Positions 1 to 6,429 of a stretch of 32,710 nucleotides of DNA are shown piece after piece. The notes under the pieces are model-generated. The model ran no database searches and was not told the DNA's origin. It saw only the letters and a list, made by a program, of their open reading frames with translations. This DNA comes from Oryzihumus sp036391795. Its GTDB lineage: Bacteria > Actinomycetota > Actinomycetes > Actinomycetales > Dermatophilaceae. Each line of letters begins with the position of its first letter. The first letter of the stretch is position 1. The stretch is from the NCBI RefSeq assembly GCF_036391795.1, contig NZ_DASVZH010000189.1, positions 1 through 32,710 on the forward strand, read 5' to 3'. The position numbers and the translations under genes are program-made.

Positions 1-19
1 CGACCGTCCTCGACGGTCG
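1..19 (-). terminator. Hairpin downstream of rpsA
   Basis: An 8-bp perfect stem (1-8 with 12-19) closes a 3-nt loop, 35 nt beyond the rpsA stop codon. It has no T-tract in the visible part, and the window edge may cut any continuation. A rho-independent-like terminator for rpsA is the likely role, but this is inferred from position and pairing only. Confidence 0.5.
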
Positions 20-54
20 GGGCCTTCCTGGGAATGCGGAGGGCAGCGGTGGGA

Positions 55-1551
55 TCAGTACCCGCCGGTCAGCTTCTCCCGCAGGGCGGCGAGGGCCTCG
101 TCGGAGGCCAGGGTGCCCTCGCCGGCCGAGGGGGCCGACTCGGAGGAGGAGGACGAGGAGCTGGAGGACGAGCCGCCCGAGGAGTAGGTGGTCGGCACGT
201 CGGCGTTGGTGGCAGCCTCCGCGTCGGCCTTGGCAGCGGCCTCGACCTGCTGCTTGTGGGCCTCCCAGCGGGCGTGCGCCTCGGCGTACTGCTTCTCCCA
301 CTTCTCGCGAGCCTCCTCGTGGCCCTCGAGCCACTCGTTGGTCTCGGGGTCGAAGCCCTCGGGGTACTTGTAGTTGCCCTGCTCGTCGTACTCGGCGGCC
401 ATGCCGTACAGCGTCGGGTCGAACTCCTCGATCTGACCGCTGGTGTCGTTGGCCTGCTTGAGCGAGAGCGAGATGCGGCGACGCTCGAGGTCGATGTCGA
501 TGACCTTGACGAAGATGTCGTCGCCGACCTGCACGACCTGCTCCGGGACCTCGACGTGGCGCTCGGCCAGCTCGGAGATGTGGACCAGGCCCTCGATGCC
601 GTCGTCCACGCGGACGAACGCACCGAACGGCACCAGCTTGGTGACCTTGCCCGGCACGACCTGGCCGATGGCGTGGGTGCGGGCGAAGTGCTGCCACGGG
701 TCCTCCTGCGTCGCCTTCAGCGACAGGGAGACACGCTCGCGGTCCATGTCCACGTCGAGCACCTCGACGGTGACCTCCTGGCCCACCTCGACGACCTCGG
801 ACGGGTGGTCGATGTGCTTCCAGGACAGCTCGGAGACGTGCACCAGGCCGTCGACGCCACCGAGGTCGACGAACGCACCGAAGTTGACGATGCTGCTGAC
901 GACGCCGGAGCGGACCTGACCCTTCTGGAGCTCCTTGAGGAACGTGGTGCGCACCTCGGACTGGGTCTGCTCGAGCCACGCACGGCGGGACAGGACCACG
1001 TTGTTGCGGTTCTTGTCCAGCTCGATGATCTTGGCCTCGATCTCCTTGCCGACGTAGGGCTGGAGGTCGCGGACACGACGCATCTCGACGAGGGAGGCCG
1101 GCAGGAAGCCGCGCAGGCCGATGTCGAGGATGAGGCCACCCTTGACGACCTCGATGACGGTGCCGGTGACGACGCCGTCCTCCTCCTTGACCTTCTCGAT
1201 CGTGCCCCAGGCGCGCTCGTACTGCGCCCGCTTCTTGGACAGGATCAGGCGGCCTTCCTTGTCCTCCTTCTGGAGGACCAGGGCCTCGACCTCATCGCCC
1301 ACGGAAACGACCTCGGCCGGGTCGACGTCGTGCTTGATGGAGAGCTCGCGGGAGGGGATGACACCCTCGGTCTTGTAGCCGATGTCGAGCAGGACCTCGT
1401 CCCGGTCGACCTTGACGATGACACCCTCGACGATGTCGCCGTCGTTGAAGTGCTTGATCGTCGCGTCGATGGCGGCGAGCAGCTCCTCCTCAGACCCGAT
1501 GTCGTTGATCGCGATCTGCGGGGTGGCCTTCTCAGCCGTGGTGGCAGTCAT
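55..1551 (-). CDS. rpsA: 30S ribosomal protein S1
   Basis: Ribosomal protein S1 (498 aa) binds mRNA on the small subunit and promotes initiation. Four S1/OB-fold RNA-binding repeats are visible at about residues 38-109, 123-191, 210-281 and 296-367; the last two carry the NFGAFVDL/PFGAFVRV and GLVHxSEL signatures. Four repeats and this length fit actinobacterial RpsA, whereas the Escherichia coli protein has six. The C-terminal 130 residues are charged and low-complexity, with a run of ten serines before the final ALREKLTGGY. The ATG at 1551 was chosen because the conserved region begins soon after it. A promoter with both boxes lies about 95 nt upstream. polA lies further upstream on the same strand, as in mycobacteria, but here it is separated from rpsA by several genes. 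Confidence 0.98.
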   Translation of the reverse strand: MTATTAEKATPQIAINDIGSEEELLAAIDATIKHFNDGDIVEGVIVKVDRDEVLLDIGYKTEGVIPSRELSIKHDVDPAEVVSVGDEVEALVLQKEDKEGRLILSKKRAQYERAWGTIEKVKEEDGVVTGTVIEVVKGGLILDIGLRGFLPASLVEMRRVRDLQPYVGKEIEAKIIELDKNRNNVVLSRRAWLEQTQSEVRTTFLKELQKGQVRSGVVSSIVNFGAFVDLGGVDGLVHVSELSWKHIDHPSEVVEVGQEVTVEVLDVDMDRERVSLSLKATQEDPWQHFARTHAIGQVVPGKVTKLVPFGAFVRVDDGIEGLVHISELAERHVEVPEQVVQVGDDIFVKVIDIDLERRRISLSLKQANDTSGQIEEFDPTLYGMAAEYDEQGNYKYPEGFDPETNEWLEGHEEAREKWEKQYAEAHARWEAHKQQVEAAAKADAEAATNADVPTTYSSGGSSSSSSSSSSESAPSAGEGTLASDEALAALREKLTGGY

Positions 1552-1644
1552 GTAGTGGGAACTCCGATGGTGGACAGATATCGATGGGAATGCACGTCCG
1601 GCCGCCGCCGTGACGTGACCGGACGCACACAGATGTGCTTGTCC

Positions 1645-1674
1645 ACCTTACCGATGCCGTCTCGCACAGGTCAA
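1645..1674 (-). promoter_or_regulatory. rpsA promoter (-35 and -10)
   Basis: Read on the minus strand, TTGACC (1674-1669) is followed after 18 nt by TAAGGT (1650-1645). This is the best two-box sigma-70-type match in the window. Transcription would start near 1638, giving a leader of about 87 nt that can form two hairpins (see findings). Confidence 0.65.
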
Positions 1675-1693
1675 AGCAGGGCAGGATAGCGCC

Positions 1694-2626
1694 GTGACCG
1701 ATGATCTCGAGGCGTTTGAGCAGGTCGGCCGGCGTGCCGCGGACCAGGAGGAGACGGTCCGGGCCAACCGGTCGTGGTGGGACGGCGAGGCGGTCGGGTA
1801 CTACGCCGAGCACGGCGCGTTCCTCGGCGACACGGACTTCGTCTGGGGCCCCGAGGGTGCGCGCGAGGAGGAGCTGCACCTGCTCGGCGACGTCCGTGGG
1901 AAGCGGGTCCTGGAGATCGGCGCCGGGGCCGCCCAGTGCTCGCGCTACCTCGCCGGGCTGGGGGCGCAGGTCGTGGCCAGTGACCTGTCCGGGGGCATGC
2001 TGCGCCAGGGCCGCGCGATCGACGCGCCGTCGTCCCCGGCGCCGGGAACGACGGCACCTGGGACGACGGCACCTGGGACGACTGGGACGATGGCACCGGG
2101 AACGGCGACAGCGAGGACGACGGCGGTCCGGACCCCCGTCCCGCTGGTGCAGTGCGACGCGGCCGCGCTCCCCTTCGGTGACGCCGCGTTCGACACCGTC
2201 TTCACGGCATACGGCGTCGTGCCCTTCGTCGCGGACTCCGCCCTGGTGATGCAGGAGTGCGCCCGGGTGCTGCGCCCCGGGGGGCGCCTGGTCTTCTCGA
2301 CCACGCACCCGATCCGCTGGGCGTTCGCCGACGACCCGGGCCCGGAGGGGCTGGTGGCCCGGCTTCCGTACTTCGACCGCACCCCCTACGTCGAGGCCGA
2401 CGCGTCGGGGCGGGCGACCTACGTCGAGCACCACCGCACCCTCGGGGACCGCGTGCGCGAGCTGACCGCCGCGGGGCTGCGGCTGGTCGACCTGGTCGAG
2501 CCGGAGTGGCCCGAGACCAACGGCCAGGAGTGGGGCGGCTGGAGCCCGCTGCGGGGCGCGATCATCCCGGGCACGGCGATCTTCGTGGCCGAGAAGCCCG
2601 CACGGGCGGCCGAAACGGCCTGCTGA
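1694..2626 (+). CDS. Class I SAM-dependent methyltransferase with low-complexity insert
   Basis: This 310-aa protein has a Rossmann-like methyltransferase core. The SAM-binding motif I is VLEIGAGAAQ at about residues 72-81, followed by the acidic end of strand 2 (ASDLSGGML), motif II/III (QCDAAALPFGDAAFD) and the CARVLRPGGRLVFS post-motif. It belongs to the Methyltransf_11/25 type; the substrate cannot be told. Residues about 116-145 are a proline/threonine-rich insert, APGTT repeated three times plus degenerate copies, placed between the SAM-binding strand 2 region and strand 4 where the fold normally has a short connector. The GTG at 1694 has an AGGA 6 nt upstream. It is divergent from rpsA across a 142-bp gap and nearly touches the next gene. 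Confidence 0.92.
   Translation: MTDDLEAFEQVGRRAADQEETVRANRSWWDGEAVGYYAEHGAFLGDTDFVWGPEGAREEELHLLGDVRGKRVLEIGAGAAQCSRYLAGLGAQVVASDLSGGMLRQGRAIDAPSSPAPGTTAPGTTAPGTTGTMAPGTATARTTAVRTPVPLVQCDAAALPFGDAAFDTVFTAYGVVPFVADSALVMQECARVLRPGGRLVFSTTHPIRWAFADDPGPEGLVARLPYFDRTPYVEADASGRATYVEHHRTLGDRVRELTAAGLRLVDLVEPEWPETNGQEWGGWSPLRGAIIPGTAIFVAEKPARAAETAC
2039..2083 (+). repeat. Three tandem 15-bp units inside the methyltransferase gene
   Basis: Three in-frame copies of a 15-bp unit of the form GCACCTGGGACGACG encode APGTT three times. Degenerate copies continue to about 2125 (GTMAPGTATARTT). The unit length is a multiple of three, so copy-number change by slippage would keep the reading frame. Confidence 0.85.
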
Positions 2627-2632
2627 CGGCGG

Positions 2633-3034
2633 GTGCGCTGCCACACTCGGGGCGTGGAGTCACCCGATCGGGTCGCGTCGTCCCCCGGTGGTCGGGCGGC
2701 GCTGGGCTGGGCCTGCGCAGTGGGCGTGACCGGTGCCCTCGGCCTCGTCGGCGTCGCCCTGCTCAACTGGGCGGCTGCAGCCCTGGGCCTGTTCTTCGTC
2801 CGCGCCTTTCTGCCGGACACGGCGGCCAGCCTGGACGGGGGCCGCAGCGTGGTGCTGCCGACCGTGGCCGCGATCGTCGTCTGCCTCACGACCGCAGTCG
2901 TTGGCGGCTGGCGACTCTCACCGTCGGACGCCCCCCTGCCGCCCGCGCTCACCGGCGCCCTCTGGGGGCTGGCCGGGACGGCCGTGGGGTATGCGGTCCT
3001 GTGGGCGGGGTTCGGCTTCAACCCCCTCGGCTGA
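2633..3034 (+). CDS. Small hypothetical membrane protein
   Basis: No family was recognised. The 133-aa product (GTG at 2633; an in-frame GTG at 2654 would give 126 aa) has about three hydrophobic segments: roughly residues 22-50, 65-86 and 100-122. The short loops contain an FFVRAFLPDTAAS segment. Third codon positions are strongly G/C, as in a real gene of this genome. It starts 6 nt after the methyltransferase stop, so the two are probably co-transcribed and perhaps translationally coupled. It converges on the LxxG-repeat gene and is followed by a hairpin at 3072-3101. Function unknown. Confidence 0.65.
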   Translation: MRCHTRGVESPDRVASSPGGRAALGWACAVGVTGALGLVGVALLNWAAAALGLFFVRAFLPDTAASLDGGRSVVLPTVAAIVVCLTTAVVGGWRLSPSDAPLPPALTGALWGLAGTAVGYAVLWAGFGFNPLG

Positions 3035-3071
3035 GCGACCCGCGCACCGCGTGACAGCCGGGCGACGCAGA

Positions 3072-3101
3072 AGGGGTGGCCGGGAGATCCCGACCACCCC
3101 T
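3072..3101. terminator. Bidirectional terminator hairpin
   Basis: A 14-bp inverted repeat with one C/A mismatch (3072-3085 with 3088-3101) has a nominal 2-nt loop. It sits between two convergent genes, 37 nt after the plus-strand stop and 28 nt from the minus-strand stop, so it probably serves both. Confidence 0.7.
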
Positions 3102-3129
3102 CCCCCGCGCCTCACGCGCGGCGCTCAGC

Positions 3130-5619
3130 TCAGAGCCAGCGGCGACGCAGCACCGTCAGGCCGGCACCGAGGCCGAACACCGCCACCGCACCGAGGCCGC
3201 GGCCGACGTTGCGGCTGCCCTCACCGCTCATGCCGGCCAGTTCCAGGCTGTATGCCGTGGCGCCGCTCGCACCGGCCGGCGCGCCGTAGGCCATGCCCTC
3301 GGCCTTGGCGCGCTGGGCGCCGGCCTCGATGAGGGCGTACTTCAGGCCGTAGTCCGCAGCGGTGCCCTTGCCGGCGTCGACCAGCTTGGTCGTGCCCTCG
3401 GCGGAGAGGCGGCTCGCGCCGTCCTCCAGCGCCGGGGCCTTACCCGCGGCGGTGTCGAGGCCGTCGGCCAGCTTGCCGCTGCCGGTCGCGGCGTCGCCGA
3501 GCCCGGAGGAGAGCTGGTCGGCGCCGCTCTTGAGCTGCCCCGCACCGGTGTCGAGCTGCCCGGCACCGCTGCTGAGCTGCCCCAGGCCGGAGTCGAGCTT
3601 CTTCGCGCCACCGGCGACCTGGCTCGCACCGCCGGCGACCTGGTCGGCACCATCGGCGGCTGCGGCCGCACCGTCCGCGAGCTGGTCGACGCCGAACACG
3701 GCTGCACTGATGCCGTCAGTCAGGTCGTCCACACCGGGCAGCACCAGGTGCTGCACCGCGTCCCGGGCGTTCCCAGCGCCAGTCGTGAGCCGAGTGACAC
3801 CCGCCTGCAGGGAGGTGATCCCCGGGAGGAGTCGACCATCGATTCCCGTCAGCACCTGCCCCAGGCCGTCACCAGCTGCCTTGGTCTGGGCAACGACGCC
3901 TCCGGGGTCGGAGGCGCTCAGCAGACCAGAAGGGAGCTGGATGCCATAGACGACGTTCGACAACTCGACACAGGTGTTGTTCGCCGGCAAGCTCAGCGGG
4001 CTGGCCGTGAGGACGGATGGCGGCACCACCGGCGGGAGCGGCACAGCATTGCTCGTCGGGCACGGCACCGACGGCGCCATCACCGAGTGCGCATAGGCAT
4101 CCTTAGCGGCATCACCCAACTTCGCGATGGACCCGTTCGCGTCTCCCGCAGCCGCCAGCTCACTCTGGATGTAGCCCACGACCTCCTTGACGCCACACGG
4201 GTTCGTGGCATTGGTCGGATCAGCAAGGCTGCACGCGGGGTTGGAGACGCCGGCCCGAACGGACGCCAAGCCTTCGGTCACCCCGCACGGGTTCTGCGGG
4301 TTCGTCGGGTTGGCGGGGCTGCACCCAGGGTTCGAAAGCCCACCGGCGATCTGCTGGAGGCCCTGCAGCAGCCCTCCGGGGTCGGAAGCACCTGTTGCCC
4401 CCACCGGATGGTCCAAACCGGCACGCAGGTCCTTGAGCCCCTGCAGCGCTGCCGGGAGCCCCTGCACGCCGGCCAGTTGGTCGAGTCCACCGGAGATCTG
4501 GCCTACGCCGTCGGCGAGGTCGTTGGCCCCCGAGGCCAGGTCCGTCGAGCCGGAGGACAGCTGGGTGGCGCCGGCCTTGGCGGCCCGGGCACCCGTGGCC
4601 AGCTTGCCGGTGCCGGACTTCAGCGCGCCGGCACCGGAGGCCAGCTTGGCCGCGCCGGGGGCCGCCTTGCCGGCCAGGCCGGCGTTGAGGTCCTTCGCAC
4701 CGTCACGCAGCTTGATCAGCCCGGCCAGCAGCTGGGCCGCACCGTCGCGCAGCTTCAGCACGTTGCTGTCGATCTGCGTCGCGCCCGAGGTCAGCTCCAC
4801 TCCCGTGTCCGCGCCGCCCTTGTAGCTGGCCGCGCCGCCCTTGAACGACGGGCTGTCCAGCGGCGAGACCGGCAACGCCGAGACGGTGGCGGCGGGGACG
4901 ACCCCGTCGGTGACCTTCGCGGCATACCCGAACTCCGCCCGGGGCGAGCCGATCGGGCCGAACAGGGTCATCGTGAAGGTCATCTTCGTGCCGCCGTGGC
5001 CGTCGCCGGCGATGGCCGCCTCGTCGGAGCGGACATCGGTGAACGTCGACGGCAGGACCGTCGTCAGCGAGCCGACCATCGGGATGACGACCTTCTCGGT
5101 CCGGGTGACCTTGGTGCCGGTGCCGTCGTCGAACGACACCTCCTGATCCCGCCCGGTGACGTTCTCCACCACGTAGTGCACCTCGAGCAGGCCGGAGCGG
5201 CCGACGACGTCGCCGGGCTCGACCTTCTTGCCGTCGAGGGTGTAGGTCGCGGTGACCTTCAGCGGCAGCTCCTTGGTGAAGTCGGAGACCGCGCGCAGAC
5301 GCCGCTCCCCGTCGACGGAGACGTTCGCGACCAGGTCACCGCCCTTGACGTCGAAACCGCCGAAGCCGTCGAGGTTGCGCAGGTTCTTGGTCGACACGGG
5401 GTCGGAGACGGTCACCGTGCCGTGGCCCTGCAGGGCCAGCTGCTCGTAGACGCGCGCGTCGCGGACATGGCCGGAGGCGTCCAGGTGCGCCTGCACGGTC
5501 TCGGTGTTGCTCACCGACACGCTGTCCGCCGCCAGGGCGGGGCCGCCGGCCAGGACGATGACCGCGGGGGCGACGACGAAGGCCGCGCCGATCCGGGCCG
5601 GGCTCAGCACGTTCTTCAC
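3130..5619 (-). CDS. Exported LxxG heptad-repeat protein with C-terminal membrane anchor
   Basis: The 829-aa product starts with a signal peptide (positively charged start, hydrophobic core, ALA-A cleavage site near residue 30) and ends with a hydrophobic segment followed by RRR (about 805-829), so it is probably surface-exposed and membrane-anchored. After an N-terminal beta-rich region of about 250 residues, two long blocks (about 270-400 and 625-760) carry repeats such as LASGANDLADGVGQ and LSSGAGQLDTGAGQL. This is the x-x-x-Leu-x-x-Gly heptad pattern known from YhgE/Pip-like proteins. Between them sits an insert holding all six cysteines of the protein (433, 445, 463, 475, 520, 550). The GTG at 5619 overlaps the upstream stop by 4 nt (GTGA); reading further upstream gives arginine-rich nonsense. 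Function unknown; a structural or export-related envelope role is inference. Confidence 0.88.
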   Translation of the reverse strand: MKNVLSPARIGAAFVVAPAVIVLAGGPALAADSVSVSNTETVQAHLDASGHVRDARVYEQLALQGHGTVTVSDPVSTKNLRNLDGFGGFDVKGGDLVANVSVDGERRLRAVSDFTKELPLKVTATYTLDGKKVEPGDVVGRSGLLEVHYVVENVTGRDQEVSFDDGTGTKVTRTEKVVIPMVGSLTTVLPSTFTDVRSDEAAIAGDGHGGTKMTFTMTLFGPIGSPRAEFGYAAKVTDGVVPAATVSALPVSPLDSPSFKGGAASYKGGADTGVELTSGATQIDSNVLKLRDGAAQLLAGLIKLRDGAKDLNAGLAGKAAPGAAKLASGAGALKSGTGKLATGARAAKAGATQLSSGSTDLASGANDLADGVGQISGGLDQLAGVQGLPAALQGLKDLRAGLDHPVGATGASDPGGLLQGLQQIAGGLSNPGCSPANPTNPQNPCGVTEGLASVRAGVSNPACSLADPTNATNPCGVKEVVGYIQSELAAAGDANGSIAKLGDAAKDAYAHSVMAPSVPCPTSNAVPLPPVVPPSVLTASPLSLPANNTCVELSNVVYGIQLPSGLLSASDPGGVVAQTKAAGDGLGQVLTGIDGRLLPGITSLQAGVTRLTTGAGNARDAVQHLVLPGVDDLTDGISAAVFGVDQLADGAAAAADGADQVAGGASQVAGGAKKLDSGLGQLSSGAGQLDTGAGQLKSGADQLSSGLGDAATGSGKLADGLDTAAGKAPALEDGASRLSAEGTTKLVDAGKGTAADYGLKYALIEAGAQRAKAEGMAYGAPAGASGATAYSLELAGMSGEGSRNVGRGLGAVAVFGLGAGLTVLRRRWL
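4156..4335 (-). repeat. Tandem 90-bp duplication encoding two C-x11-C units
   Basis: Two adjacent 30-residue units (residues 429-458 and 459-488 of the LxxG-repeat protein) both read SNPxCSxAxPTNxxNPCGVxE. Their first 21 positions share 15 identities, and the cysteines are spaced identically (433/445 and 463/475). Confidence 0.8.
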
Positions 5620-6209
5620 TGGGGCTCCCCTGCAAGGACGGAGTCGAGGGTGGAGGTGGGGGTGTCCTGCTCGAGGTCCCAGCCGGCGTCGGCGGCCGGC
5701 TCGCGGCGCTCGTGCCGGCCGGCCGCGAGGGACTCGGCGAAGGCGCTGGTGGCCAGGAAGCCCAGGGCCGCGGCGAACAGGATCGTCGTGGCCGCGGTCG
5801 GCGACTCGTCGAGGAACTGGGACGGGGCGTTGGTGTAGGTCGACTCGTACGCGCCGACGATCGCGGCGGCGCCGACGAGGGCGCTCCACACCGGGACCCG
5901 CCCGGCGCTGACCGCGCAGGCCAGCGCGATCGCCAGGATCACCAGGAACGCCGCAACGGCCCGGCCACCGGCTGTGTCGGGCAGCACGGCCGCGCGCAGG
6001 GCGAAGCCGATCCAGGCCAGGACGAAGCCGGTCGCAAAGCCGGCGAGCCGGCCCCAGGCCGGCTGGTGCGGCACCAGGCCGACCACGCCACCGAGGGCGG
6101 CGCCGAGCAGGGCGACGTGCTGCAGGTCGTCGCCGAAGAACCCGCCTAGCAGGACGATCACGGCCGCGGCCACGGCCAGGAGCGCGCCCGAGAGCAGGGC
6201 TTTACGCAT
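5616..6209 (-). CDS. Hypothetical polytopic membrane protein
   Basis: No family was recognised. The 197-aa product has about five hydrophobic segments (near residues 5-25, 30-45, 55-75, 82-102 and 106-122, with another near 140-158) and a hydrophilic acidic tail rich in D, E and T. The ATG at 6209 is preceded by GAGGTGA at good distance, which fixes the start. It overlaps the downstream LxxG-repeat gene by 4 nt, so the two are translationally coupled and likely work together, perhaps as membrane partner and exported protein. A candidate operator with a TACTGT -10 lies about 60 nt upstream. Confidence 0.82.
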   Translation of the reverse strand: MRKALLSGALLAVAAAVIVLLGGFFGDDLQHVALLGAALGGVVGLVPHQPAWGRLAGFATGFVLAWIGFALRAAVLPDTAGGRAVAAFLVILAIALACAVSAGRVPVWSALVGAAAIVGAYESTYTNAPSQFLDESPTAATTILFAAALGFLATSAFAESLAAGRHERREPAADAGWDLEQDTPTSTLDSVLAGEPQ

Positions 6210-6268
6210 GGTCACCTCACGGAAATGGGCTGCTGGCGGCACGGCTCGGCCACCTCTGGCAGCGAAGA

Positions 6269-6284
6269 GTTACCGGACAGTAAC
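6269..6284 (-). promoter_or_regulatory. Inverted repeat GTTAC-N6-GTAAC overlapping a -10 candidate
   Basis: A perfect 5-bp dyad with a 6-bp spacer spans 6269-6284. On the minus strand TACTGT (6282-6277) lies inside it and fits TANNNT, with a start site predicted about 60 nt upstream of the membrane protein ATG. A dimeric repressor of TetR or MarR type is a plausible reader; none is encoded next to it. Confidence 0.45.
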
Positions 6285-6341
6285 GGGGCGCCCAGCCCGT
6301 CCGCAGGCAAATCGGCGAAGTTCCTCCCCGGATGCGGCGAA

Positions 6342-6375
6342 GGCGCCGGACGTCCCTTTCGGGACCTCCGGCGCC
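6342..6375 (-). terminator. polA terminator hairpin
   Basis: A 15-bp stem with one C/C mismatch (6342-6356 with 6361-6375) closes a TTTC tetraloop, 55 nt after the polA stop. A second, 8-bp hairpin (6400-6407 with 6413-6420) lies between it and the stop codon. No T-tract follows, as is common in high-GC actinobacteria. Confidence 0.7.
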
Positions 6376-6429
6376 TCCTGCGACACCACGCGGGTGGGCC
6401 CCCCGGCCCGCAGCCGGGGGCGCCCCGGG

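Noticed and set aside
2039..2125. Possible CRISPR-like array
   Set aside because: The repeats are 15 bp, contiguous without spacers and in frame within a coding sequence.
3076..5838. Repetitive plus-strand open frame rich in AGxQLxRAG-like units
   Set aside because: The repeats are the mirror image of the LxxG repeats of the minus-strand gene, which has a signal peptide and a membrane anchor.
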